A stretch of DNA of 64,000 bases from Ferriphaselus amnicola (GCF_000974685.2 NZ_AP018738.1:1302001-1366000); one strand, 5' to 3'; numbered from the stretch's first letter, positions 15,521 through 24,283 are shown. Translations and numbers: made by a program. The notes: generated from the letters alone by a model not told the origin.

Positions 15521-15985
15521 ATGCAAAACACAATACTCGCCCTCGACTTGGGCACGACAACCGGCTGGGCGTTGATGACCCGCGACGGCAGCATCACCAG
15601 TGGCACCGAATCATTCAAACCGCACCGTTTTGAAGGCGGCGGCATGCGATTCCTGCGCTTCAAACGCTGGCTGACCGAGATCAAGCAAACCTCTGACGGC
15701 ATCGATGCTGTGTACTTTGAGGAAGTGCGGCGTCATCTGGGTGTGGATGCGGCCCACGCCTACGGCGGCTTCATGGCGCAGCTGACCGCTTGGTGCGAAC
15801 ACCACCAGATCCCGTATCAGGGTGTTCCGGTCGGCACGATCAAGAAGCACGCCACGGGCAAAGGCAATGCCAGCAAGGGCGAGATGATTGCGGCAGCCAA
15901 GGCACGCGGGCACCTCCCTGCTGACGACAACGAAGCCGATGCGCTGGCGCTGCTGCACTACGCCCTTCGCTTGCAGGAGGTGTGA
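15521..15985 (+). CDS. RuvC-like Holliday-junction resolvase
   Basis: This 154-residue protein has an RNase H-fold nuclease with acidic residues at LALDLGTTTGWA (Asp9), VYFEEVRRH (Glu about 67) and DDNEADALALLHYA (about 137-143), as in RuvC. It would resolve branched phage DNA before packaging. ACAAGGAA precedes the ATG. It starts the second early unit, 26 bases after the right arm of the concentric repeat. Confidence 0.87.
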   Translation: MQNTILALDLGTTTGWALMTRDGSITSGTESFKPHRFEGGGMRFLRFKRWLTEIKQTSDGIDAVYFEEVRRHLGVDAAHAYGGFMAQLTAWCEHHQIPYQGVPVGTIKKHATGKGNASKGEMIAAAKARGHLPADDNEADALALLHYALRLQEV

Positions 15986-15986
15986 A

Positions 15987-16184
15987 ATGAAACCACAACC
16001 CTATCGCTGCCCGCTGGGCAAGATGCAACCGCAGACCACCGACCTGGATGCCGTCAAGGAAGCCGGATGGCGCGAGCAACACATCCTCGTGGTGAATGAG
16101 GCTGATGAACGTCTGGACTTCGTTGAGCGAGAAATCGTGCGCCGCATCGGTGAGCGTTTGTACGGGAGAAAGCGCAATGGATGA
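15987..16184 (+). CDS. Small phage protein, unknown
   Basis: This 65-residue protein (MKPQPYRCPLGKMQPQTTDLDAVKEAGWREQHILVV is split by no gap) begins after GCAGGAGGTG and ends in a basic helix (RRIGERLYGRKRNG). No domain recognised; its end overlaps the start of the next gene by eight bases. Confidence 0.65.
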   Translation: MKPQPYRCPLGKMQPQTTDLDAVKEAGWREQHILVVNEADERLDFVEREIVRRIGERLYGRKRNG

Positions 16185-16569
16185 CTGGAGTATCGACGAG
16201 GTGGAAGCCCGATTCGCGGAGGCGGCAGAAACAGCGCGGCGCTTGCCGCCTGCCCGCGTGATGGGCTATCTCAACGTATGGCCGATTCTGCTGCGCATGG
16301 CTCCGGAACGTGCCCCGGCGGATGACGAGGTGCATCACTTTCCGCCATCCCCTGCGGCCATCGACCGGATGCTGGAAGTCACACGCTGGGTGCAGTGGCT
16401 TGATACCGAATCACGGCATATCGTGTGGATGCGTGCAGATCGTTGCGAGTGGTCGCAAATCGCCAGACGGTTCGGTTGTGCAGTCAGAACGGTACAGCGC
16501 AGACGCAAGATTGCGCTGTCCATCGTAACCGAAAATCTGAATGGGGTGAGTGAAGTTGCGGCAAGTTGA
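16177..16569 (+). CDS. DUF6362-like HTH phage protein
   Basis: This 130-residue protein carries the features I associate with DUF6362: LPPARVMGYLNVWPILLRM, SPAAIDRMLEVTRWVQWL, IVWMRADRCEWSQIARRFGCAVRTVQRRRKIAL. The last part is a sigma-like helix-turn-helix, so it may act as a late-gene regulator. The start at 16177 (MDDWSIDE) follows GGGAGAA. Confidence 0.75.
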   Translation: MDDWSIDEVEARFAEAAETARRLPPARVMGYLNVWPILLRMAPERAPADDEVHHFPPSPAAIDRMLEVTRWVQWLDTESRHIVWMRADRCEWSQIARRFGCAVRTVQRRRKIALSIVTENLNGVSEVAAS

Positions 16570-16652
16570 CAACGGGTACGAACATCTGCGGAAAGATGAG
16601 TATTGGTGCGGGTTTCAAGCGTTTTTTAGGGTGTCGCGTTTGGAAGATTTTC

Positions 16653-16661
16653 TGCTAATAT
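16653..16661 (+). promoter_or_regulatory. Possible extended -10 promoter for the methyltransferase
   Basis: TGCTAATAT matches an extended -10 (TGn plus TAATAT). It lies about 80 bases before the methyltransferase start in a 169-base gap. No matching -35 is seen, which an extended -10 does not need. Confidence 0.35.
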
Positions 16662-16707
16662 TTGTGCCATGTTTGAAGTTTGAACGACCCCATTCAACAC
16701 ATCCACC

Positions 16708-16730
16708 AAACCGCCCGCGAGGCGGTTTTT
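16708..16730 (+). terminator. Terminator-like hairpin just before methyltransferase start
   Basis: AAACCGCC and GGCGGTTT pair around CGCGA and run into a stretch of T. The methyltransferase ATG lies eight bases after the T-run. A nearly identical hairpin precedes the capsid gene (24242). Confidence 0.75.
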
Positions 16731-16738
16731 TTACGCCC

Positions 16739-18016
16739 ATGGAAAAGCTAAATATCGAATATCGCCAAGTCGAATTACTGGTTCCGTTCGTGAACAATGC
16801 CCGTACCCACAGCGATGACCAGGTCGCGCAAATCGCGGCCTCAATCCGTGAGTTTGGTTTTAACAACCCAATCTTGGTGGATGGCGAACGTGGCTTGATC
16901 GCAGGCCACGGCAGACTGCTCGCCGCACGCAAGTTGGGACTGGCCACCGTGCCGGTCATCGAACTGGCACATCTGTCTCCCACGCAAAAGCGCGCCTACA
17001 TTCTGGCCGACAACCGCCTCGCTGAAAACGCCGGATGGGACAAGGAGCTGCTGGCGCTGGAACTGGCCGATCTCAAGCTCTCCGAGTTCGATCTCGATCT
17101 GCTGGGCTTCAGTGGCGATGAACTCGACGAGTTGCTGAATTCCGGTGACAAGGAAGGTTTGAGCGACGACGATGCGGTACCAGAGGTGCTGGAAGTCGCC
17201 ATCACCAAACCGGGGGATGTCTGGCTGCTTGGCCAGCATCGGCTGCTGTGCGGGGATTCCACCAAGGCTGACGATCTCAAGCGCCTGATGCGGGAGGAAC
17301 TGGCCGACATGGCATTCACCGATCCACCGTACAACGTCAACTACGCCAACACCGCGAAGGACAAGCTGCGCGGCAAGAACCGCCCGATCCTGAACGACAA
17401 CCTGGGTGACGACTTCGGCACATTCCTCACCGATGCCTGCACAAACCTGCTGTCGGTGACCAAGGGCGCGGTGTACATCGCGATGAGTTCATCCGAACTC
17501 GACACCTTGCAGGCAGCCTTCCGTGCTGCCGGTGGCAAGTGGTCGACGTTCATCATCTGGGCCAAAAATACATTCACACTCGGGCGTGCCGATTACCAGC
17601 GCCAGTACGAGCCTATCCTGTACGGGTGGCGCGACGGTGCTGATCATTTCTGGTGCGGTGCACGCGATCAGGGCGATGTCTGGCAGATCAAGAAACCTGC
17701 CAAGAACGACCTGCATCCGACCATGAAGCCGGTCGAGCTGGTCGAGCGCGCCATCCTCAACAGCAGCAAGTCGCGCGACATCGTGCTGGACTTGTTCGGT
17801 GGCTCGGGCACTACGTTGATCGCTGCCGAGAAAACCGGTCGTCAAGCGCGCCTGATCGAACTCGACCCCAAGTATGTCGATGTGATCCTGCGCCGCTGGC
17901 AGGAATGGACAGGATTGCAAGCAACTCGCGAGTTGGATGGCGTGGCGTTTGATGCGCTCTCTGGCCTCAACAGCCTGCCAGAGCAGGACTTGCAACCCGT
18001 TGCCGTGGCTGACTAA
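16739..18016 (+). CDS. ParB-domain DNA methyltransferase (DPPY class)
   Basis: This 425-residue fusion has an N-terminal ParB-like domain (VPFVNNARTHSDDQVAQIAASI, ILVDGERGLIAGHGRLLAARKLG) and a methyltransferase with DPPYNV near residue 195 and FGGSGTT near 353, the beta-class order for N6-adenine or N4-cytosine. Phage enzymes of this kind protect DNA from host restriction or mark it for replication. The ATG at 16739 has no Shine-Dalgarno and directly follows a terminator-like hairpin. No cognate restriction gene is nearby. Confidence 0.9.
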   Translation: MEKLNIEYRQVELLVPFVNNARTHSDDQVAQIAASIREFGFNNPILVDGERGLIAGHGRLLAARKLGLATVPVIELAHLSPTQKRAYILADNRLAENAGWDKELLALELADLKLSEFDLDLLGFSGDELDELLNSGDKEGLSDDDAVPEVLEVAITKPGDVWLLGQHRLLCGDSTKADDLKRLMREELADMAFTDPPYNVNYANTAKDKLRGKNRPILNDNLGDDFGTFLTDACTNLLSVTKGAVYIAMSSSELDTLQAAFRAAGGKWSTFIIWAKNTFTLGRADYQRQYEPILYGWRDGADHFWCGARDQGDVWQIKKPAKNDLHPTMKPVELVERAILNSSKSRDIVLDLFGGSGTTLIAAEKTGRQARLIELDPKYVDVILRRWQEWTGLQATRELDGVAFDALSGLNSLPEQDLQPVAVAD

Positions 18017-18070
18017 CGTCATGTTTTGCGGCTATACTCGTTCGCTTTCAACCAAAATGAACGTAAAAAC

Positions 18071-18349
18071 ATGAATAAGACCGAACTGATCGAACAAATC
18101 GCCACACGCTCTGGCGTAACCAAGGCTGACGCTGGCCGCGCCGTAAACGCCATGCTCGACAGCATCGTCGAAGCTATCGCCAACGGTGACGATGTGTCCC
18201 TGCCAGGTTTCGGTTCGTTCAAGGCATCGGCTCGCGCGGCTCGTGAAGGCAAAAATCCTAAGACTGGCGAGAAGCTGACCATTGCAGCGACCACCGTGCC
18301 GAAGTTCTCGGCAGGTGCGACCTTCAAGGCTGCTGTCGCCAAGAAGTAA
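18071..18349 (+). CDS. HU-family nucleoid protein
   Basis: This 92-residue DNA-bending protein shows the HU/IHF core: MNKTELIEQIATRSGVTKADAGRAVNAMLDSI, VSLPGFGSFKASARAAREGKNPKTGE and IAATTVPKFSAGATFK. Phages use such proteins in packaging or recombination. TATACT (18033-18038) is a possible -10. A bidirectional terminator follows, facing the convergent DUF3489 gene. Confidence 0.93.
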   Translation: MNKTELIEQIATRSGVTKADAGRAVNAMLDSIVEAIANGDDVSLPGFGSFKASARAAREGKNPKTGEKLTIAATTVPKFSAGATFKAAVAKK

Positions 18350-18370
18350 TCAGGCTCACCCCTGAACAAC

Positions 18371-18400
18371 AAAGAGCGGCGCATGCCGCTCTTTGCATTT
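18371..18400. terminator. Bidirectional terminator between HU and DUF3489 genes
   Basis: AAAGAGCGGC-gcat-GCCGCTCTTT is a perfect 10-bp stem with T-rich flanks on both strands, between convergent genes. Confidence 0.85.
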
Positions 18401-18405
18401 GTGCA

Positions 18406-18867
18406 TCATGCGATCCGGTATACCCGGTCGCGCCCCGGTTCCTTGCTTGATGTAATTTCCAACCCCAGTTTCTTTTTGAAGGCTCCGGCAAAGGTGCCAC
18501 GCACGGTGTGCTGCTGCCAGCCGGTGGCGGTGCAAATCTCGCTGATCGTGGCTCCCTCCGGGCGCTTGAGCATGGCAATCACCTCTGCCTGCTTGCTGTT
18601 GGCGCGTGTGCGCCGCTGTGCAGGTTCGGCGGTTTGTGCAGCGCTGTTCCCCGGACGCGGCACCCCAAGGGCATCGTAGCCCTCTGCGGCCACGCACCAA
18701 CCCTCTCCTTCGCGGGTGATAAGTGCACGGTTAAACATGGCGTCGAGCACCTTGCTTCGTGCGCCGCCCTTGACGTTATCGGGGAACCACTCGATTTTGC
18801 CGCCGGTGTGTTGCACGGCGTGCTCGATGATTTGGCGCTGGGTATCGGTGAGTTTGATGTCAGTCAT
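18406..18867 (-). CDS. DUF3489 protein
   Basis: This 153-residue protein ends in the DUF3489 domain: SKQAEVIAMLKRPEGATISEICTATGWQQHTVRGTFAGAFKKKLGLEI, a winged-helix-like fold. The N-terminal half (LTDTQRQIIEHAVQHTGGKIEWFP) is another helical unit. It is the last of three minus-strand genes set into an otherwise rightward prophage region. Probably a DNA-binding regulator; target unknown. Confidence 0.87.
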   Translation of the reverse strand: MTDIKLTDTQRQIIEHAVQHTGGKIEWFPDNVKGGARSKVLDAMFNRALITREGEGWCVAAEGYDALGVPRPGNSAAQTAEPAQRRTRANSKQAEVIAMLKRPEGATISEICTATGWQQHTVRGTFAGAFKKKLGLEITSSKEPGRDRVYRIA

Positions 18868-18882
18868 TTTGATCTCCTTGAG

Positions 18883-19062
18883 TTACTTGGTTTGTTGGGA
18901 TTGCTGGCCTGCGAGGTAGGCGGCTTCGAGGGCTGCCTTGATGCCCCACACCGACACGTCGTGGAAATCCAGTCGGTCGCTGTGGCGGGTTTCGAGGGTT
19001 TCTACAAAGAGGTGCTGCTTGGCGATGGTTTCGAGAATCTGGTTGAGGGCTTGGGCTTTCAT
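18883..19062 (-). CDS. DUF6900-like small protein
   Basis: This 59-residue protein contains QILETIAKQHLFVETLETRHSD and LDFHDVSVWGIKAALEAAYLAG, the pattern I associate with DUF6900. It starts after AAGGAGCAACAAC and lies 15 bases upstream of the DUF3489 gene in the same operon. Function unknown. Confidence 0.75.
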   Translation of the reverse strand: MKAQALNQILETIAKQHLFVETLETRHSDRLDFHDVSVWGIKAALEAAYLAGQQSQQTK

Positions 19063-19073
19063 GTTGTTGCTCC

Positions 19074-19271
19074 TTAAACGTTGTGGATTTTTGCGGCCTT
19101 GTCGAACCCGACCCAAACCCCGTTTTGGTCCAAACCGCGCGCGGCGAGTTCTTCGCGGGCCAGCCTGTTGAGATCCAACTCGCCGCGTGCTGCTGCGGCC
19201 AGTACCTTGGTCAGCGCGATCTGGATAAAACCGACTTCGTCGACCGTGAATTCGTTGGTGGTGTAGCTCAT
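19074..19271 (-). CDS. Small protein, first gene of the minus-strand trio
   Basis: This 65-residue protein (MSYTTNEFTVDEVGFIQ, then AALTKVLAAAARGEL-like helix and GVWVGFDKAAKIHNV) starts at 19271 after CAGGAGC. It has no recognised domain. A GCGTTCATG element lies 34 bases upstream, as it does for two other minus-strand genes in the window. Confidence 0.65.
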   Translation of the reverse strand: MSYTTNEFTVDEVGFIQIALTKVLAAAARGELDLNRLAREELAARGLDQNGVWVGFDKAAKIHNV

Positions 19272-19389
19272 GTTTTGCTCCTGCGTTGTTGTTGATGACG
19301 GTGACATGAACGCTTCGTTTTTGAAGTAAATCAACTCGTTTCTGCAGAAAGATTCCGCATCCTTTTTAAGCCGCTATTGATTGTTTGAA

Positions 19390-19764
19390 ATGCCTCGCAA
19401 AGCCCCCACGCCCTGCCGTCACCCCGGCTGCGCGGTGGTGCTGGCCACGCCCGGTTACTGCGATCTACACCGTGTGGCTGTACACCGTGACTACGACCGG
19501 ACACGCCGACACGAACCCGAGCGCGCGTTCTACAAATCGGCAGCGTGGCAGCACACCCGTGAAGCGTTCCTCCGGGCACACCCGTTGTGCTGTGCCTGCG
19601 AGGCCAAGGGGCTGACGGTTGCAGCACGTGTCGTGGACCACATCACTCCGATCAAGTCGGGTGGCGAGCGTCTGGACTGGCGCAACCTGCAAGCACTGTG
19701 CATCCCCTGTCACAACAGTAAAACCACGGGCGAGTGGCAATCGAGGCGGCGTATGCCCCCCTAG
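19390..19764 (+). CDS. HNH endonuclease beside terminase
   Basis: This 124-residue nuclease has paired cysteines (PCRHPGC, CDLH; CCAC) and the HNH core VVDHITPIKSGGERLD with LQALCIPCHNSKT. In cos-type phages an HNH protein next to the terminase is required for specific cos cleavage, as shown for HK97. MPRKAP at 19390 is a typical start. The cos-like palindrome begins inside its last codons. Confidence 0.9.
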   Translation: MPRKAPTPCRHPGCAVVLATPGYCDLHRVAVHRDYDRTRRHEPERAFYKSAAWQHTREAFLRAHPLCCACEAKGLTVAARVVDHITPIKSGGERLDWRNLQALCIPCHNSKTTGEWQSRRRMPP

Positions 19765-19800
19765 GGGGGTGAAATCTCTACGACTCGAACACAGGGGACC
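19756..19800. other. Candidate cos (packaging) site
   Basis: The perfect palindrome CCCCCCTAGGGGGG (19756-19769) is followed by GTGAAATCTCTACGACTCG, between the HNH nuclease and the small terminase. Many cos phages carry a C-run/TA/G-run palindrome and AAATCTCTAC at this spot. Cut position and overhang are unknown. Confidence 0.6.
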
Positions 19801-19856
19801 GGACGCCTGCCCAAATTTTTGCGCGTGCAAAATGAAAAACTTTTTTTCCAGAAAAC

Positions 19857-20321
19857 ATGGCCGGACGTAAACCCCTTCCAACCCGCGTCAAGCAGGTCAA
19901 GGGAACCTTGCAGAAGTGCCGCACCAACACGCGCGAGCCGAAACCGACCAGCGTGTTGTGCGATCCGCCGGAATACATGAGCGAGAGCGCAAAGGAAGCG
20001 TGGCGCTATGCCGTCGAGCATTCCCCGCCGGGATTGCTGTCGGCACTCGACGGTGCAGTGCTGGAACGCTGGGCAAACTGCTGCGGCATGTACCGCGAGG
20101 CGCTGGCCAAGATCAACCAGACCGGCGTGTCCGGCATGCTGGTCAAGACACCCAGCGGCATTCTGCGGCGCTCGCCACTGATGGATGTGATCCGCGATCT
20201 GGCGCTGGAAATGAAAGGCTACGAATCCGAGATGGGATTCACGCCCGCCTCGCGTTCGCGCGTGTCGGTGCCGACCGATCCGGCCAGTAAAGATGACCCT
20301 TGGGATGAGATTGCAGGCTGA
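19857..20321 (+). CDS. terS: Terminase small subunit, P27 family
   Basis: This 154-residue protein has the P27-type opening AGRKPLPTRVKQVKGT, then a helical body with MSESAKEAWRYAVEHSP and LVKTPSGILRRSPLMDVIRDL. It recognises phage DNA for packaging and recruits the large subunit. Its TGA overlaps the large-subunit ATG. Confidence 0.92.
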   Translation: MAGRKPLPTRVKQVKGTLQKCRTNTREPKPTSVLCDPPEYMSESAKEAWRYAVEHSPPGLLSALDGAVLERWANCCGMYREALAKINQTGVSGMLVKTPSGILRRSPLMDVIRDLALEMKGYESEMGFTPASRSRVSVPTDPASKDDPWDEIAG

Positions 20322-22033
20322 TGGCTGTATCCAAATACACAACACTCGCCCGGCACTATGCCGAGGCGGTGGTGGCTGGCGACCTCCCTGCCTGCCGCTG
20401 GGTGCAACTGGCCTGCCAGCGACAACTGAATAATCTGGCCCGGTTCAAGGGTAAAAGCAGCCCGTACCAGTTCAACCCCAAGCTGCTGGACAAGAACGGT
20501 CGCCAGTTCCATCCGGCAGACAACCTGTGCGCCTTCATCGAACGGCTGCCGCACGTCAAGGGGCCGCTGGCCGGTGAGCCGATCAAGCTGGAACCGTGGC
20601 AGGCATTCATCCTGACCACGGTGTTTGGCTGGGTGAAACCGGATGGCAAACGGCGCTTTCGCCGTTCGTATATCGAGGTGCCGCGCGGCAATGCCAAATC
20701 CACGCTGTCCTCGGCAGTCGCGCTGTACATGCTGGCCGCTGACCGCGAAGGCGGTGCCGAGGTGTATTCACTGGCCACCACCCGTGATCAGGCGCGCATC
20801 GTGTTCGGCGATGCCCAGACCATGGCGCGCAAGTCAGCCGGATTCCGCAGCCGCTTTGGTGTGAACGTCGGTGCACATAACATGCATGTGCTGACCAGCG
20901 GCTCGAAGTTCGAGGCACTGTCGGCTGAAGGTTCCACCCTCGATGGTTTGAACATTCACTTCGGTTGCGTGGACGAGTTGCATGCGCACAAGACGCGCAC
21001 CGTCTACGACGTGGTGGAAACCGGCACCGGCAAGCGCAACAACTCGCTGCTCTGGGTGATCACCACAGCAGGCAGCAACCGCGCAGGCATCTGTTACGAG
21101 GTGCGCACCTTCGTCACGCGCATGCTGGATGGCGTGTTCGAGGACGACAGCCAGTTCGGCATCATCTACGGGCTGGACGATGGTGACGACTGGACCAGCG
21201 ACTCGGCACTGATCAAGGCCAACCCCAACTGGGGCATCTCGGTGCAGCCGGAAGTGCTGCTGCCGCTGCAGGCCAAGGCCATGCAGATGCCGAGTGCCAC
21301 CAACAACTTCAAGACCAAGCATCTCAACGAATGGGTCAACGCCGACACGGCGTGGATGGACATGCGGGCATGGGATGCCTGCTCTGATGCGAGTCTCGAT
21401 CTGGATGACTTTGCCGGACAGCCCTGCTGGATCGGCCTCGACCTGGCCAGCAAGACCGACATCGCGGCCATGGTGCTGGTGTTCCGGCATCCGGAAATCG
21501 CCGGTGGCTATGCTGTGTTCGGACGCTACTACCTGCCGGAAGACACAGTGAATGGGTCCAGCAACAGCCAGTACAGCGGCTGGATGCGCGCCGGTCGCCT
21601 GACGGTGACACCCGGCAACGTGATCGACTTCGGCTGGATCGAAGCCGACCTCATCGATTTTGCCAGCCGCTTCGAGATACAGGCTGTGGCGTTCGACCCG
21701 TTCCAGGCCACGCAACTATCCACGCGGATGCTGGAAGAAGGCCTGCCGATGATCGAGGTACGCCCCACGGTGCTGAATTTCTCGGAACCAATGAAAACCG
21801 TCGAGGCACTGGTGCTCCAGAAAAAGTTGATCCACGACAACGATCCGGTGCTGACCTGGATGGCCTCCAACGTAGTGGCACATCTGGATGCCAAGGACAA
21901 CATCTATCCACGCAAAGAACGACCAGAGAACAAGATCGACGGGATCGTGGCACTGATCATGGCGATCTCGCGCAGCATTTTGCCGGGCGAGGCCGTGGTG
22001 CTGGATGCCGATTACGAACTGATGCTGCTATAG
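20321..22033 (+). CDS. terL: Terminase large subunit
   Basis: This 570-residue packaging motor has a Walker A variant EVPRGNAKST (about 119-128), Walker B with catalytic Glu in FGCVDELHAH (about 215-222) and a C-terminal nuclease with IGLDLASKTD and later acidic residues (FDPFQATQL, IDGIVALIMAI). It cuts concatemers at cos and pumps DNA into the prohead. Full length for the family. Confidence 0.95.
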   Translation: MAVSKYTTLARHYAEAVVAGDLPACRWVQLACQRQLNNLARFKGKSSPYQFNPKLLDKNGRQFHPADNLCAFIERLPHVKGPLAGEPIKLEPWQAFILTTVFGWVKPDGKRRFRRSYIEVPRGNAKSTLSSAVALYMLAADREGGAEVYSLATTRDQARIVFGDAQTMARKSAGFRSRFGVNVGAHNMHVLTSGSKFEALSAEGSTLDGLNIHFGCVDELHAHKTRTVYDVVETGTGKRNNSLLWVITTAGSNRAGICYEVRTFVTRMLDGVFEDDSQFGIIYGLDDGDDWTSDSALIKANPNWGISVQPEVLLPLQAKAMQMPSATNNFKTKHLNEWVNADTAWMDMRAWDACSDASLDLDDFAGQPCWIGLDLASKTDIAAMVLVFRHPEIAGGYAVFGRYYLPEDTVNGSSNSQYSGWMRAGRLTVTPGNVIDFGWIEADLIDFASRFEIQAVAFDPFQATQLSTRMLEEGLPMIEVRPTVLNFSEPMKTVEALVLQKKLIHDNDPVLTWMASNVVAHLDAKDNIYPRKERPENKIDGIVALIMAISRSILPGEAVVLDADYELMLL

Positions 22034-22042
22034 GGCGATACC

Positions 22043-23305
22043 TTGGGACTGTTTGATTTTTTCAGCCGCTTCCGGGCCTCCAGTTCCGACCGCAGCCCAT
22101 GGGGTGACTTCTGGTTTGAGCCGGTGGGTATGAGGGCAGGCACCGGCATGCGGGTGTCGGCGGACTCAGCGATGCGCCTCACAGCAGTCTATGCCTGCGT
22201 GCGCACCCTGTCGGAAACCATGGCATCACTCCCCTTCGTGCTGTACCGCACGGATGCATCCGGCGGCAAGGTGCGGGTAACCAACCACTGGCTGTATCGC
22301 TTGTTTGCCCGCCGTCCAAACCGGTTTCAGAATCCGTTCGAGTGGCGCGAGATGATGCAGGGGCACTTGGCACTGCGCGGCAATGCGTATAACCGCATCG
22401 TCAGCAACGCCTCGGGCGAGATCACCGAACTGGTGCCGATCCATCCGGATCGCATCCGCATCGAGTTGTTGCCCAGTGGCGAATTCCGCTACCGGATTAC
22501 CGACCGTGATGGCCGCGAAACGGTGCTGCCGCGCGGCGAGGTCTGGCATCTGCGTGGTCTTTCCTCGGATGGCCTGCTCGGCATGAGTCCGATCGAGATC
22601 GCCCGCGAAAGTGTCGGCATGGCACTGGCAGCGCAGGATTATGGGGCGCGATTTTTCGCCAACGATGCGAAACCGACTGGCGGCTGGATCGAGTTTCCCG
22701 GCTCGTTCAAGGATGCCGAAGCCAAGAAGGTGTTCCGCGAGTCGTACCAGCAGGCACAGTCAGGTGCCAATCGCGGCAAGGTGCTGGTCCTCGAAAACGG
22801 CATGAAATTCCACGAGGTCGGCGTCACCAACCGGGACGCCCAGTTCCTCGAACTGCGCAAATTCCAGATCACCGACATCGCGCGGTTGTTCCGGGTGCCG
22901 CCGCACATGATCGGCGATCTGGATCGGGCGACCTTCTCGAACATCGAGCAGCAGAGTCTGGAGTTCGTCATGCACACCATGACGCCATGGGCCGAGCGCT
23001 GGGAGGCCAGCATCGAAGCGGAACTGCTGCCGAATGACGACGGGCTGGAAGTCGAGTTCGACTTTGCCAACCTGATGCGCGGTGATGCAGCGAGCCGCGC
23101 CGGTTACTACCAGAGCGGCATCCAGAACGGCTGGCTGACACGCAACGAAGCGCGCCTCGCAGAAAACCTGAACCCGCTCGAAGGACTCGATGAGCCGCTA
23201 CGTCCGCTCAACATGACCGAAGAATCGGATGCAGAGGAAGCCTGTGACGAACCGGCAGAAGAACCTCCCACTCCAGAACCGAAAGAACCCGAAGATGAAA
23301 CGTGA
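22043..23305 (+). CDS. HK97-family portal protein
   Basis: This 420-residue portal forms the head vertex through which DNA passes. Family features include VYACVRTLSETMASLPFVLY, NPFEWREMMQGHLALRGNAY and RLFRVPPHMIGDLDRATFSNIEQQ. The start is TTG (MGLFDFFSRF) with only a weak AGGGCG upstream. The acidic C-terminus overlaps the protease gene by 11 bases. Confidence 0.93.
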   Translation: MGLFDFFSRFRASSSDRSPWGDFWFEPVGMRAGTGMRVSADSAMRLTAVYACVRTLSETMASLPFVLYRTDASGGKVRVTNHWLYRLFARRPNRFQNPFEWREMMQGHLALRGNAYNRIVSNASGEITELVPIHPDRIRIELLPSGEFRYRITDRDGRETVLPRGEVWHLRGLSSDGLLGMSPIEIARESVGMALAAQDYGARFFANDAKPTGGWIEFPGSFKDAEAKKVFRESYQQAQSGANRGKVLVLENGMKFHEVGVTNRDAQFLELRKFQITDIARLFRVPPHMIGDLDRATFSNIEQQSLEFVMHTMTPWAERWEASIEAELLPNDDGLEVEFDFANLMRGDAASRAGYYQSGIQNGWLTRNEARLAENLNPLEGLDEPLRPLNMTEESDAEEACDEPAEEPPTPEPKEPEDET

Positions 23306-24218
23306 ACTCCTGATCGCCGAGTTTCTGGCGACCCCTTGGGCCATGATGCCGGAACGGCTAAATGCCGTGGCTGCCGTGCTCACCCGCTGGTCGCGCGGGG
23401 ATATGGCTTCCGCCGAAACCATGCAGCAGATCGAAGCCGACAAGGCCGCCCGATCGGCTCGCCGCGAGCAACTGGCAGGCTCGTCTGGCAACGGCATCGC
23501 CGTGCTGCCGCTCTACGGTGTGGTCACCCAGCGCGGCAACCAGGTCGACGATGTGTCCGGTCCGGGCAGTGTCAGCACTCAGCGGTTTGCCTCGGCTTTG
23601 CGCGAAGCGATTGCCGATCCCGCCGTGGGCGGCATCCTGATCGACATCGACAGTCCCGGCGGCAGCGTCTATGGCGTGGCCGAACTGGCTGACGAGATCA
23701 TCGCGGCTCGCTCCCAGAAACCAGTGGTTGCCATCGCCAACAGTCTCGCGGCTTCTGCCGCGTACTGGATCGGCGCATCCTGTTCGGAGATGTATGTCAC
23801 GCCCGGCGGCGAAGTCGGCAGCATCGGCGTGTGGCAAGCGCACTTCGACTATTCGGAAGCGCTCGCGCGTGACGGCGTGAAGCCTACGCTGATTTCAGCA
23901 GGCAAGTACAAGGTCGAAGGCAATCCCTATGCGCCGCTGGATTCCGATGCACAGTCGTTCATGCAATCCCGTGTGGATGATTACTACGCCGCCTTCACCA
24001 AGGCCGTCGCCAAAGGTCGCAATGTACCAATCTCGCAGGTGCGCAGCGGCATGGGCGAAGGCCGTGTGCTGGGTGCCGATGCAGCACTTGCACAGAACAT
24101 GGTCGATGGCGTCGCCACTTTCAGCGATGTCGTAAGAAAAATGCAGCGCGATCTGAAAGCGTCGAAACCTAAAGCCAACCGTCTGGCACTCGCCCGGCGA
24201 GAACTCGAAATCCTGTAG
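23295..24218 (+). CDS. Prohead protease, S49/SppA-ClpP type
   Basis: This 307-residue protease has the S49 pattern ILIDIDSPGGSVYGVAELAD, AIANSLAASAAYWIGASC (nucleophile serine) and YVTPGGEVGSIGVW. It would mature the capsid or scaffold during head assembly. MKRELLIAEF at 23295 is chosen as start; the region before it codes the portal tail in another frame. Confidence 0.9.
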   Translation: MKRELLIAEFLATPWAMMPERLNAVAAVLTRWSRGDMASAETMQQIEADKAARSARREQLAGSSGNGIAVLPLYGVVTQRGNQVDDVSGPGSVSTQRFASALREAIADPAVGGILIDIDSPGGSVYGVAELADEIIAARSQKPVVAIANSLAASAAYWIGASCSEMYVTPGGEVGSIGVWQAHFDYSEALARDGVKPTLISAGKYKVEGNPYAPLDSDAQSFMQSRVDDYYAAFTKAVAKGRNVPISQVRSGMGEGRVLGADAALAQNMVDGVATFSDVVRKMQRDLKASKPKANRLALARRELEIL

Positions 24219-24241
24219 TCCCCCTGTCGTACCGCAACCCC

Positions 24242-24266
24242 AAACCGCCCTCGTGGCGGTTTTTTC
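24242..24266 (+). terminator. Terminator-like hairpin before the capsid gene
   Basis: AAACCGCC-ctcgt-GGCGGTTT followed by TTTT lies between the protease stop and the capsid ribosome-binding site. It is nearly the same as the hairpin at 16708-16730. Confidence 0.75.
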
Positions 24267-24283
24267 ATTTGGAGAACCGAAAC

